Source: Shewanella sp. (GTDB lineage: Bacteria > Pseudomonadota > Gammaproteobacteria > Enterobacterales > Shewanellaceae). Taken from it: a DNA stretch of 15,489 nt. How positions within the stretch are numbered: position 1 is the first letter of the stretch; each line of letters begins with the position of its first letter. The stretch spans positions 1 through 15,489 of the forward strand of contig SDWK01000683.1 in assembly GCA_004195335.1 (NCBI GenBank), read 5' to 3'. The notes under the pieces are model-generated. The model ran no database searches and was not told where the DNA came from. It saw nothing but the letters and a program-made list of their open reading frames with translations. Positions 1 through 7,391 of this stretch are shown one piece after another. A program made the position numbers and the translations under genes.

Positions 1-122
1 CTTCGACGGTATAAGAGTGGCGTGTGATGTTAAATGATGCTTTTAAAGACAATTGATAATTGTATATTGGGCGTAAACTATTTAGGATCACCTCAATATT
101 TTTCCGATAAAGAATCAAGCTA

Positions 123-722
123 ATGACTTCTGATTTATATTTTATCTACGACTCCCATTGTCCTTGGAGTTACGCGGCCACATCTGTGGTAAATGCACTC
201 AGTGAAGCTTACCCTGAAATGAATGTTCACCTGCTTCATTGTAGCCATTTCAACGGCAGTGATAGTGCGGGTCAGGAGCAAGTTGACGCAGTGTTGAAAT
301 TGAGTGCGGTTAAGTTTGGCAAAGAACATATTCGTTATGTTAATAGTCCCAAAAATGCCATAAAAACGGCCAATTTAATGGCTTGGATGCAAAACAAACA
401 AGCTGATAAGATGTTACCTGTGTTAAATGCACTGCAAAAAGCACATTTCGTTGAAGGTAATCCACTGAATTGTAAGCATGATTTTACTCATATTATTGAA
501 CAGTTTAAATTGTCACCATCGAATAAAGTGTTCAGAGATGAGTTAAGTAGTGATGCCGAATGTATTCTTGATGATATCGCTGATATTCAAGAGATGATAG
601 AAACTACGGCATTCCCAGTACTCTTGTTGTCAACCGAAGAGAAAGGTGTCTTTATCGATCATTCCTTGTATTTAGGTCAACCTCAAGCCGCTGTTGAAGC
701 TGTAAAGCAAGAGCTAAGCTAG
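123..722 (+). CDS. DsbA-fold thioredoxin-like protein (DSBA/FrnE-like oxidoreductase family)
   Basis: A 199-residue cytosolic protein with no signal peptide. The N-terminus forms a first beta strand (LYFIYDSHCPWSYA) that ends in C13-P14-W15-S16. This is the position of the CxxC active site in thioredoxin-fold proteins, but the second cysteine is replaced by serine. Near the C-terminus, F164-P165-V fits the conserved cis-proline loop of the fold, with the alpha-helical insertion of the DsbA family between them. The length (about 200) suits the DSBA-like group that includes FrnE and 2-hydroxychromene-2-carboxylate isomerase. A CPWS site cannot form the usual intramolecular disulfide, so a glutathione-dependent or isomerase-like role is possible; the substrate is unknown. 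The ATG at 123 is the first possible start after an in-frame stop at 108-110. The ribosome binding site is weak (AAAGAA, 109-114). The fold is fairly sure, the reaction is not. Confidence 0.72.
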   Translation: MTSDLYFIYDSHCPWSYAATSVVNALSEAYPEMNVHLLHCSHFNGSDSAGQEQVDAVLKLSAVKFGKEHIRYVNSPKNAIKTANLMAWMQNKQADKMLPVLNALQKAHFVEGNPLNCKHDFTHIIEQFKLSPSNKVFRDELSSDAECILDDIADIQEMIETTAFPVLLLSTEEKGVFIDHSLYLGQPQAAVEAVKQELS

Positions 723-756
723 GTTAATTTGTTCTGCTAATTTCTGGTGTTCCCAT

Positions 757-790
757 TTGCTAGCTGTGCCCAACTGTATGCAGTTAGCAA
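757..790 (+). terminator. Hairpin after the DsbA-like gene, possible weak terminator
   Basis: TTGCTAGCTG (757-766) can pair with CAGTTAGCAA (781-790), giving ten pairs including one G-U wobble and a 14-base loop. It starts 35 bases after the preceding stop codon and is followed by TCTGTTTGTT, which is only moderately U-rich. It may stop or slow transcription before the next gene, but it is not a canonical intrinsic terminator. Confidence 0.3.
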
Positions 791-866
791 TCTGTTTGTT
801 ACTGGAAAGCCTTTAATCCATTCACCATTTGTGTCGGTCAGTATTAACTCGTCCCTGAGGTTTTGT

Positions 867-1337
867 ATGAGAAGTGATACTGGTATTTTGAAAGAAAAGC
901 TTAAGCGTTGGACGCTAATCTTAGGTGTTTTTCAAGTCACAATGGGCTGCATTATTGGCTTAATTCCACCTTCGGCTGTGGAGTGGTTTCGCGGCATTGT
1001 GATGGCTCATATCGAGTTCACTGCGAATGGCATATTAATGATTGTATTCGCCTTTCTTGTCAAAGAGCTTTCGCTTAAACCAAGGCTTTTAAAAGTATGG
1101 TTTTGGGCTTTACAAATTGGAACTTGGACCAACGGAACCGCAGGTGTAGTCGCAGCTATCACAGGCTCTTCATCAAAACTTCTGCCGACGCTTAGCGAAA
1201 AGTTTCCTCCTCCCTATGGTATGGATAATGTGATGGTGACGAATCTGTTGCATATATGCGGTGTCTCGATTATAGCGACTTTACTACTTACTCTTTATGG
1301 TTTGTTACGTTCCAAGGCCCCGACAGAGGGTGAATAG
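867..1337 (+). CDS. Small four-helix membrane protein, hydroxylaminobenzene mutase-like
   Basis: With the start at ATG 867 the product has 156 residues and four predicted membrane segments (about 15-33, 50-66, 75-98 and 123-147). The stretch AHIEFTANGILMIVFAF (47-63) and the later GTWTNGTAGVVAA (85-97) resemble the AHLEG-MNG and YGT-ANW regions I recall from bacterial hydroxylaminobenzene mutases. Those are small membrane enzymes that rearrange hydroxylaminobenzene to 2-aminophenol. The resemblance is by eye, and the true substrate may differ. A longer reading from GTG 747 exists, but ATG 867 is preferred: TGAGG (856-860) lies six bases upstream, and the hydrophilic positive N-terminus (MRSDTGILKEKLKRW) suits a membrane protein with an inside N-terminus. 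It shares the strand with the DsbA-like gene but is separated from it by 144 bases and a hairpin. Confidence 0.55.
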   Translation: MRSDTGILKEKLKRWTLILGVFQVTMGCIIGLIPPSAVEWFRGIVMAHIEFTANGILMIVFAFLVKELSLKPRLLKVWFWALQIGTWTNGTAGVVAAITGSSSKLLPTLSEKFPPPYGMDNVMVTNLLHICGVSIIATLLLTLYGLLRSKAPTEGE

Positions 1338-1515
1338 TTAATTTGTTTTCGATACACTCAGCCACGTCTACGCTTTTGCCGATTATCTCCGATTTTCTTT
1401 TGTCTGAAGATAATGCTTTTAATCATAATTGCCGGAGTTGTAATACTGCGCCAAAATCATTCTAGTTAAACCCCTTTCTTGCTCTCCAAACACTATCTTA
1501 GATTGATCTCTGGAT

Positions 1516-1552
1516 TATACTAGTGATAAGTTATTCATATTAATGAAATAAC
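1516..1552 (+). promoter_or_regulatory. Possible promoter and imperfect inverted repeat before the 74-residue gene
   Basis: TATACT (1516-1521) matches five of six bases of a -10 box; no good -35 box is seen at the right distance. Just downstream lies an imperfect inverted repeat: GTTATTCAT (1530-1538) faces ATGAAATAAC (1543-1552), differing by one extra base. It could be an operator for the gene at 1596. The rest of the 258-base gap shows nothing recognisable. Confidence 0.3.
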
Positions 1553-1595
1553 TCTCCTATGAATCCACATTAATAGTAAGCACATAAGGATTAGC

Positions 1596-1820
1596 ATGGA
1601 TAACGTTGAAATTACAAAATCTCAAGAGATATTGCTTAAAATCACAAAAATTGTTGAAACCGAGTGTCCTCAAGATGCGAGTACATTATTAGAAGAGGGG
1701 TTCGTTTTACTGGGAATAAGTACGAGTATTTTTGACGACAGTGAAAATCGTTTTGTATATTCTCTTGGCTTTCCAAAACCAATGCTGGAGCTCAGTGATT
1801 GGGCCCGTTCAAATTTTTAA
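1596..1820 (+). CDS. Small hypothetical protein of 74 residues
   Basis: I do not recognise this gene. The start is well supported: ATG 1596 has AAGGA (1586-1590) five bases upstream. The protein is acidic in its first half, with an amphipathic helix-like stretch (EITKSQEILLKITKIVE) followed by LLEEGFVLLGIS, and it ends SDWARSNF. It has no signal peptide, no membrane segment and only one cysteine (C24). It may be a small cytosolic helical protein. It stands alone, with its own candidate promoter and 167 bases before the next gene. The ribosome binding site and codon usage make it more likely real than spurious. Confidence 0.55.
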   Translation: MDNVEITKSQEILLKITKIVETECPQDASTLLEEGFVLLGISTSIFDDSENRFVYSLGFPKPMLELSDWARSNF

Positions 1821-1872
1821 GAATCCGGTAGGACATAACAGCAGTAGTATCATGAGGTTTAAGGAGTCATTA

Positions 1873-1929
1873 ACAAGCAGAGCTTGTAGGTGAACTCGTC
1901 TATGTCGAGTTGGTGTTGATTTAACAACA
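1873..1929 (+). promoter_or_regulatory. Three consecutive hairpins in the leader of the OsmC-family gene
   Basis: Three inverted repeats follow one another. ACAAGC-AGA-GCTTGT (1873-1887) has six perfect pairs and a three-base loop. AACTCG-N7-CGAGTT (1893-1911) has six perfect pairs. TGTTG-N6-CAACA (1914-1929) has five perfect pairs. No U-run follows any of them. They could form a structured 5' leader, a processing site, or protein-binding sites for the gene at 1988. No known riboswitch is recognised. Confidence 0.35.
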
Positions 1930-1987
1930 TCAAATCTTGTCGGTATCGCCTCAATGGAAAAACAATTTATAGAGATCAGGAGCAAGG

Positions 1988-2455
1988 ATGTCTGAATATA
2001 CCGCCGTAATTCGATGGACTCGTAGTGAAGATGAGTGCTTCACTGATAACCAATATAGTCGAGGTCATACATGGGAATTTGACGGTGGCGTTACAGTCCC
2101 GGCGTCATCCTCTCCCCATGTTGTTCCACTTCCTTATTCAGTAGAGGCAAACGTTGACCCTGAGGAAGCATTTATCGCTGCTTTGTCGAGTTGCCATATG
2201 TTGGTGTTTCTCTCTATTGCGGCTAAGCGTAAGTACATCATAGAAAGTTATATCGATAATGCCGTCGGTCTTATGGAAAAAGACGTCGATGGAAAAACTT
2301 CAGTGACCAAAGTTAGGTTACGACCTCACATCTTGTTTTCTGGTGAGCGTCAGCCAACGATGGAACAGTTGGAAAAAATGCATCACCTGTCTCATGAGAA
2401 TTGCTTTATAGCAAATTCAGTAAAGACTGAGGTTACAACTGAAATTATTGTTTGA
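1988..2455 (+). CDS. OsmC/Ohr-family protein (peroxiredoxin-like)
   Basis: A 155-residue protein of the OsmC superfamily, whose members reduce organic or inorganic hydroperoxides with a pair of redox cysteines in the cytoplasm. The two family cysteines are visible: C69 in AALSSCHML, on the central helix, and C139 in HENCFIANS, followed by the usual C-terminal strand. The N-terminal half (TRSEDECFTDNQYSRGHTWEF) has the look of the YhfA/OsmC-like subgroup rather than Ohr. AGGAG (1978-1982) lies five bases before ATG 1988, and an in-frame stop at 1970-1972 excludes a longer protein. The gene is preceded by a hairpin-rich 167-base leader. The substrate class is inferred from the family. I do not assign a gene symbol because the subgroup is uncertain. 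Confidence 0.88.
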   Translation: MSEYTAVIRWTRSEDECFTDNQYSRGHTWEFDGGVTVPASSSPHVVPLPYSVEANVDPEEAFIAALSSCHMLVFLSIAAKRKYIIESYIDNAVGLMEKDVDGKTSVTKVRLRPHILFSGERQPTMEQLEKMHHLSHENCFIANSVKTEVTTEIIV

Positions 2456-2485
2456 TGAACTCTTTATTAAGCAAGGGAAGTATCA

Positions 2486-2605
2486 TTGAAATTATTCACA
2501 TTTGTTTTTGTTTTTCTATTTAGCACGCCGTTGTTGGCAGATACCGTCTTTGATATTCCAAGAAGTCCCCTTGTTGAATTAACAAAAGCGTTACTCCCAA
2601 AATAA
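2486..2605 (+). CDS. Possible 39-residue exported peptide with TTG start
   Basis: An open frame starting TTG 2486 reads [18 protein letters not shown] followed by [21 protein letters not shown]. The first 18 residues form a textbook signal peptide: a lysine at position 2, a hydrophobic core, and a small residue before the presumed cut at A18-D19. AGGGAAG (2474-2480) lies five bases upstream. The mature part would be only about 21 residues, and the frame stops at 2603-2605, overlapping the 3' end of the convergent transporter gene by 15 bases. It starts 30 bases after the OsmC-family stop, so it could be cotranscribed. No ATG or GTG start is available after the in-frame stop at 2468-2470. It may be a real small secreted peptide or the remaining 5' end of a lost gene. 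Confidence 0.38.
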   Translation: MKLFTFVFVFLFSTPLLADTVFDIPRSPLVELTKALLPK

Positions 2606-3964
2606 CCAGACAAAGGTTGATAGGGTGACGATACAGATAAGATTAAGAATAACCCCAACTCTCATCATTTCTCGCTGTTTGATATGGCCTGAGCCAAACA
2701 CGATAGCGTTCGGCGGCGTAGCCACTGGCAACATAAAGGCACATGAAGCACTGATACCTATCAGTGCTGACAGAATAACAGGCGATACCCCCAGTACTTC
2801 TGCTATTGAGGCAAATATAGGGACTAACAGTGCCGTACTAGCGGTGTTGCTGGCAAATTCTGTGAGAAAAACCACGAAGGTCACTATCATCAAAAGGATC
2901 ACAAAGAGATCGGCTTGCTGCAGGTATTCACTTAAGCTTTGGGCAAGAAATACACTGGTGCCAGTTTCTTTTAGTACATTACTGAGGCAGATCCCCCCAC
3001 CAAATAGCAGTAATACCCCCCAATCGGTCATTTTGTCTATGTCTTGCCATTTTACAACTCTGGCTAGGCTCAACATGATGATTGCAAGGAGGGCGACCAG
3101 ACTATCGAATCTGCTATAGCCACCAAGATAGGCATTAAGTGGCTTACTGAATATCCACAGGAATACAGTTATGCCGAAGATGATAAAAGTGGTTACTTTA
3201 GCACTGCTCCATTGGACCTGTTCACGAGGAATGTTGAAGGTGTAACCCAGGTTTGGCTTTAACATCAGGTAAAGCAGGCTGACTGCGAGAGGTAGCAGAA
3301 TCAAGGTTATCGGTAAACCCAGCATCATCCACTCAGTAAAACTGAGACCAACCTCGGCAGCTGCGATTGCATTGGGTGGACTGCCAACGATAGTCGCAAT
3401 TCCTCCGATACTGGCACAATAAGCTATTCCCAGCAGTACAAAAACATAGGTGTTGTGATCACTCTTGTCATCGACTTTAGCTAAAATACCCAGTACCAAT
3501 GGCAACATCATCGCCGTCGTGGCCGTGTTACTGATCCACATAGAGAGAATGGCTGTGACTGCGAATAGCATCACGACTGCGACACTCATCTGTCCATTTG
3601 CGAGTTGCAATACTTTATCGGCAATGACTTTATCTAATCGCTGTCGGTGCAGGGCTGCGGCGAGAGCAAAACCGCCAAGAAACAGGAATATGATCGGGTT
3701 GGCGAAGTTGCCTAATGCTTGGGGTGTTTCGAGGACGCCGAGTCCCGCGGCAAGCAGGGGAACGAATATGGCGGTGACGGAGACGTGGATGGCTTCAGTC
3801 AGCCACAATATGGCAATAAAAGTGAGCAGGCTGAGACCTATCACAATATCAGGTTGAAATGGCAGTGTATTTAACATGACCACAAACAGGAGTGCATCAG
3901 CAAGAAAGATCAAACTCTTGCGGTGTAACAACCAATCTTTTATGGCAAGACACAAGCCATTCAT
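2591..3964 (-). CDS. DASS/SLC13-family sodium-coupled anion transporter
   Basis: A 457-residue inner-membrane protein with about eleven hydrophobic segments, matching the usual length of bacterial divalent anion:sodium symporters (about 460). Both halves of the internal repeat carry the SNT substrate-binding motif: S145-N-T in [13 protein letters not shown] and S372-N-T in [12 protein letters not shown]. Each half also has a proline-rich loop, GSPPNAI (194-200) and [12 protein letters not shown] (415-426). The early [18 protein letters not shown] is typical of the family. Likely substrates are dicarboxylates such as succinate, or sulfate; the sequence does not decide. The start at 3964 is supported by AAGGAA just upstream on the minus strand. 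Its 3' end overlaps a small convergent ORF. It is divergent from psrA, 451 bases away. Confidence 0.9.
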   Translation of the reverse strand: MNGLCLAIKDWLLHRKSLIFLADALLFVVMLNTLPFQPDIVIGLSLLTFIAILWLTEAIHVSVTAIFVPLLAAGLGVLETPQALGNFANPIIFLFLGGFALAAALHRQRLDKVIADKVLQLANGQMSVAVVMLFAVTAILSMWISNTATTAMMLPLVLGILAKVDDKSDHNTYVFVLLGIAYCASIGGIATIVGSPPNAIAAAEVGLSFTEWMMLGLPITLILLPLAVSLLYLMLKPNLGYTFNIPREQVQWSSAKVTTFIIFGITVFLWIFSKPLNAYLGGYSRFDSLVALLAIIMLSLARVVKWQDIDKMTDWGVLLLFGGGICLSNVLKETGTSVFLAQSLSEYLQQADLFVILLMIVTFVVFLTEFASNTASTALLVPIFASIAEVLGVSPVILSALIGISASCAFMLPVATPPNAIVFGSGHIKQREMMRVGVILNLICIVTLSTFVWLFWE

Positions 3965-4050
3965 ATGCTTTCCTTAGCAAGTCGTGCTTTTATAAATGAT
4001 GAATTACAAAAGTCGAGACGAGTTTAATAATGCGCTTAACCTACAGTATG

Positions 4051-4059
4051 ATTATCGCA
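4051..4059 (-). promoter_or_regulatory. Candidate extended -10 promoter element of the transporter gene
   Basis: On the minus strand TGC-GATAAT reads as a TGn extended -10 box with five of six bases matching TATAAT. It would place transcription start about 80-90 bases before the transporter ATG. No -35 box is seen at 17 bases. Confidence 0.3.
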
Positions 4060-4099
4060 CAGCAAACTGTTTCGAGTTCATTATATTAGGCTAAAACAA

Positions 4100-4123
4100 A
4101 GCGTCTCAAATATTTGAAACGCT
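4100..4123. repeat. 24-base near-perfect palindrome, candidate operator
   Basis: AGCGT-C-TCAAAT faces ATTTGA-A-ACGCT, so 22 of 24 positions are symmetric; the only mismatch is the C4105/A4118 pair. The core TCAAATATTTGA is a perfect 12-base palindrome. There is no U-run after it, so it is better explained as a protein-binding site than as a terminator. It lies 136 bases upstream of the transporter start and about 290 bases before psrA. It does not have the AAAC-N4-GTTT shape of the PsrA site. Confidence 0.4.
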
Positions 4124-4350
4124 GATTGCTGAGAGTCGCAATTGGTATGTTAGATTTAAGACTGTTGGGACTTAGTTCGGCGTATATTGCTTCATAAGAT
4201 GAAGGGAATGAGGTTTAGCTGATATAAATTGAACGAGTTCAGATGATGAGCGTACACATGTTAATGTTGTGAGTTTCAAACGATAGTCGAATTAATATCG
4301 GACTTTCTTTGAAATAGTACACATAGAGTGTAATTGATAGTTAATTTCAT

Positions 4351-4394
4351 TTGACAAAAAGTGAACCAATGTTTAATTTAAACGAGTGTTTAAA
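4351..4394 (+). promoter_or_regulatory. psrA-fadE promoter with overlapping PsrA operator
   Basis: A perfect -35 box TTGACA (4351-4356) is followed after 17 bases by TAATTT (4374-4379) as -10. A perfect inverted repeat TTTAAAC-GAGT-GTTTAAA (4377-4394) overlaps this -10 box. Its core AAAC-N4-GTTT matches the binding pattern known for PsrA in Pseudomonas and Shewanella. Binding here would block RNA polymerase, so negative autoregulation of psrA-fadE is the simple reading. Confidence 0.8.
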
Positions 4395-4415
4395 ATAGAG
4401 TCATAAGGTTACGGA

Positions 4416-5051
4416 ATGGCAAATCGATCCGATACTAAAACAAGAATACTGGATGCTGCAGAAAAATTATTTGCAGAAAGGGGCTTTTCTGAAACCTCGT
4501 TACGTCTGATAACCAGTAAAGCCGAGGTTAACCTGGCTTCAGTTAATTACCATTTTGGTTCAAAAAAAGAGTTGATTCGGGCCGTGCTGGCCCGCTATCT
4601 CGATGTCTTTATGCCAGTTGCTTCAACCGAAATAGTCAGATTACAGACATCAAATAAAAATGCCTCACTCAATGATATCTTTTCTATCTTAGTTGAGCCG
4701 CTTCTGGATCTGAATAAATTAAGAGCCGAGGGTACGAGTACCTTCTTACAGCTTCTGGGCCGAGGCTACATTGAGAGTCAGGGACACCTACGTTGGTTTA
4801 TCACGACTCATTATGGCGAACATTTAGATCTGTTCGTGAAAGCGGTTGCCGAAAGCGCACCTCATATCCCCCCCGCTGAGATGTTTTGGCGTTTACACTT
4901 TACCTTAGGTACGGTTGTATTCACCATGGCTTCGGCCGATGCTTTAATTGAGATAGCCGCAGCCGATTTTGGTGAGCAAAACAATATAGAAACGGTTATT
5001 CGTAAAGTGATCCCATACCTCTCTGCTGGTGTGTCTATTCCTGTTAATTAA
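4416..5051 (+). CDS. psrA: TetR-family fatty-acid-responsive regulator PsrA
   Basis: A 211-residue TetR repressor. The N-terminal helix-turn-helix (about 8-56) reads TRILDAAEKLFAERGFSETSLRLITSKAEVNLASVNYHFGSKKEL, split here only by its family pattern. It is nearly the same as Pseudomonas PsrA as I recall it. The C-terminal ligand domain also matches, with SQGHLRWF, PPAEMFWRLHFTLG and ADFGEQNNIE segments. PsrA binds long-chain fatty acids or their CoA esters and then releases DNA, which switches on beta-oxidation genes. Here it is the first gene of an operon with fadE, 21 bases apart. The perfect AAAC-N4-GTTT palindrome over its promoter supports both the name and autoregulation. The start ATG 4416 has AAGG (4405-4408) seven bases upstream. 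Confidence 0.9.
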   Translation: MANRSDTKTRILDAAEKLFAERGFSETSLRLITSKAEVNLASVNYHFGSKKELIRAVLARYLDVFMPVASTEIVRLQTSNKNASLNDIFSILVEPLLDLNKLRAEGTSTFLQLLGRGYIESQGHLRWFITTHYGEHLDLFVKAVAESAPHIPPAEMFWRLHFTLGTVVFTMASADALIEIAAADFGEQNNIETVIRKVIPYLSAGVSIPVN

Positions 5052-5072
5052 GGCGTAAAAAAAGGTAATACC

Positions 5073-7349
5073 ATGACTCTACTCATACTCGCACTACTCG
5101 TAATTATTGTGCTTTTTGGTGTCAAGAACATCAGGATGCAGTTTATCACTCGTCCGGTTTTTTCATTTTTTAAGAAGTTACTCCCGCCTCTGTCTGATAC
5201 CGAAAAAGAGGCGATGGAAGCAGGCGATGTTTGGTGGGAAGGTGAACTCTTCAGAGGTAAACCTAACTGGGAAACACTGCATAGCTACGGTAAGCCCAAG
5301 CTAAGCCATGAAGAGCAAGATTTTATCAATAATCAGGTTATGACGGCACTGACCATGATTGATGATTTCGATATTGTTCATAACCGCAAAGACTTACCAC
5401 CGGAGCTTTGGGAATATTTTAAGAAAGAGGGATTTTTTTCCCTTATCATCCCTAAGCAATATGGAGGTAAGGCATTCTCGGCTTATGCTAACTCAACGAT
5501 TGTGGCTAAATTAGCCAGCCGAAGTGTGAGTGCGGCCGTGACGGTCATGGTGCCTAACTCTTTAGGCCCGGGCGAACTTCTTACCCATTATGGTACACAA
5601 GAGCAGCGTGAAAATTGGTTACCTAAACTGGCCTCTGGTGAAGCCGTACCTTGTTTTGCGTTAACGGGACCCGAAGCGGGTTCTGATGCGGGCGCGATTC
5701 CAGATGAAGGCATCGTCTGTCGTCAGGAGTTTGAAGGTGAAGAGGTACTAGGATTAAAACTTAACTGGGATAAGCGTTACATAACCCTGGCCCCAGTAGC
5801 TACCGTATTGGGACTTGCTTTTCAAATGCGCGATCCTGATGGGCTATTGGGTGGTAAAGCAGAACTCGGGATCACTTGTGCGTTGATCCCGACCGATCAT
5901 CCGGGTGTGAAAGTGGGTCAGCGACATAATCCACTTGGCATGGCGTTTATGAATGGTACTACTTACGGGGAAGATGTCTTTATCCCGCTGGATTGGATAA
6001 TCGGTGGCCCTCAATACGCGGGTAGAGGTTGGAGAATGCTGGTTGAGTGTCTTTCTGCCGGTCGAGGGATCTCATTACCTGCACTGGCGACTGCTTGTGG
6101 TCACACAGCCACTAAAACCACTACCGCCTACAGTTATGTTCGTCATCAATTTGGTTTGTCAATTGGTCAGTTCGAAGGTGTTCAGGAGGCATTGGCAAGA
6201 ATCGTAGCCAATACCTACCAGCTTGAAGCGGCTCGTCGTCTTACCACAACGGGTATCGATCTGAAAGTTAAGCCATCGGTTGTCACTGCGATAGCTAAGT
6301 ACCATATGACCGAGATGAGCCGTGATGTGCTTAATGACGCCATGGATATTCAGTCAGGTAAAGGGATCCAACTTGGACCGAAAAACTATTTAGGTCATCC
6401 TTATATGGCTAACCCCATTTCGATTACGGTCGAAGGGGCAAATATTTTGACCCGCAGCTTGATGATCTTTGGCCAAGGTGCGACGCGTTGTCACCCTTAT
6501 GTGCTTGCTGAGATGGAAACGGCAGCCATGGAGGATTCAGTCGCAGCTTTAGAGAGATTTGATTCACTGTTGTTGGGACATATCGGATATGGTGCAAGAA
6601 ATGCGTTTAGTTCCCTGTTTTGTGCATTAACCGGCAGCCGCTTCAATCAATCACCAGTCAGTGGTGAAACACAGCAATATTATAAGGATATGACCAGACT
6701 TTCGTCGGGCTTAGCCTTTGTCACCGATCTGTCTATGTTGATCATGGGCGGAGATCTTAAACGTAAAGAGATGTTGTCTGCGAGATTAGGGGATGTACTC
6801 AGTGAGTTATATTTAGGCTCTGCGACCTTAAAGCTGTTTGAAGATAATGGCCGTCAGCAAGATGATCTCCCTGCGGTACGATTTGTTATGGCCACCCGAT
6901 TACAAAAAGGGGCTAAAGCACTGGACGGTGCCTTACGTAACTTCCCTAATCGTCCCGTCGCTTGGATAATGCGAGCTTTGATTTTCCCACTAGGTAATCA
7001 TTTTAATGGTCCTACGGATAAGATGACGACAGATTTAGCTAAGGGAATGCTGCAACCAGGACCTGCCAGAGACAGACTCACATTTTTGTGTCCGGAATTT
7101 GAGGGCGATAAAGGGGGCATTGCCGAGGTTGAAGATGCATTTCTTGCTCAATTTGAATGCCGTAACACTTATAGCAAGATTAAAAAGGCCCAGCGTGCAG
7201 GCACATTACCGAAAAAAATGGCCAACATGGCGTTATTTGAGATGGCACTCGAAGTGTCAATAATCAATAAAGGTGAGTTTGAAGCAATAGTGAACGCTGA
7301 TAAATTACGTTTAATCGCGATTCATGTTGATGAGTTTGAAACGCTGTAA
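5073..7349 (+). CDS. fadE: Acyl-CoA dehydrogenase FadE
   Basis: This FAD enzyme catalyses the first step of fatty-acid beta-oxidation, making the trans-2,3 double bond in acyl-CoA. The 758-residue protein follows E. coli FadE along its whole length. One hydrophobic N-terminal segment (about 1-16) probably anchors it to the membrane. WWEGELFRGKPNW, PNSLGPGELLTHYGT and FALTGPEAGSDAGAIPD mark the N-terminal and middle domains. ITVEGANILTR carries E454, which aligns with the catalytic glutamate of acyl-CoA dehydrogenases. SARLGDVLSELYL and the following region form the extra C-terminal domain specific to the FadE group. It is about 56 residues shorter than E. coli FadE, mainly at the N-terminus, where E. 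coli has additional hydrophobic sequence, and also at the C-terminal tail. AAGG (5062-5065) precedes ATG 5073. It is cotranscribed with psrA and ends before a strong terminator. Confidence 0.95.
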   Translation: MTLLILALLVIIVLFGVKNIRMQFITRPVFSFFKKLLPPLSDTEKEAMEAGDVWWEGELFRGKPNWETLHSYGKPKLSHEEQDFINNQVMTALTMIDDFDIVHNRKDLPPELWEYFKKEGFFSLIIPKQYGGKAFSAYANSTIVAKLASRSVSAAVTVMVPNSLGPGELLTHYGTQEQRENWLPKLASGEAVPCFALTGPEAGSDAGAIPDEGIVCRQEFEGEEVLGLKLNWDKRYITLAPVATVLGLAFQMRDPDGLLGGKAELGITCALIPTDHPGVKVGQRHNPLGMAFMNGTTYGEDVFIPLDWIIGGPQYAGRGWRMLVECLSAGRGISLPALATACGHTATKTTTAYSYVRHQFGLSIGQFEGVQEALARIVANTYQLEAARRLTTTGIDLKVKPSVVTAIAKYHMTEMSRDVLNDAMDIQSGKGIQLGPKNYLGHPYMANPISITVEGANILTRSLMIFGQGATRCHPYVLAEMETAAMEDSVAALERFDSLLLGHIGYGARNAFSSLFCALTGSRFNQSPVSGETQQYYKDMTRLSSGLAFVTDLSMLIMGGDLKRKEMLSARLGDVLSELYLGSATLKLFEDNGRQQDDLPAVRFVMATRLQKGAKALDGALRNFPNRPVAWIMRALIFPLGNHFNGPTDKMTTDLAKGMLQPGPARDRLTFLCPEFEGDKGGIAEVEDAFLAQFECRNTYSKIKKAQRAGTLPKKMANMALFEMALEVSIINKGEFEAIVNADKLRLIAIHVDEFETL

Positions 7350-7391
7350 CTGGCAAGCGAAAATTAACGGTTATAACGTCTGACTAGAATT

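Larger units (their letters stand above)
3965..4350. other. Gene-free divergent intergenic region between transporter and psrA
   Basis: No coding region is supported here; only very short frames occur (for example 16 codons from 4147). For the transporter, an extended -10 box (TGC GATAAT, minus strand, 4059-4051) is visible without a good -35. The most striking element is a 24-base palindrome at 4100-4123, listed separately. The stretch 4124-4350 shows nothing else I can name, and the psrA promoter begins at 4351. Confidence 0.6.

Noticed and set aside
1..122. End of an upstream gene at the left edge
   Set aside because: All three plus frames meet a stop within the first 37 bases, too short to support a coding call.
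747..866. 40-codon N-terminal extension of the membrane protein from GTG 747
   Set aside because: ATG 867 has a well-placed TGAGG, and the extension includes the hairpin region downstream of the previous gene.
1852..1893. 13-codon upstream ORF (starting MRFKESL) before the OsmC-family gene
   Set aside because: No convincing ribosome binding site and no run of codons suggesting attenuation; it merely covers the first hairpin.
2625..3119. 164-codon plus-strand frame opposite the transporter gene
   Set aside because: It is antisense to a clear DASS membrane protein. The composition (many S, T, I, R) is what the reverse of a hydrophobic gene gives.
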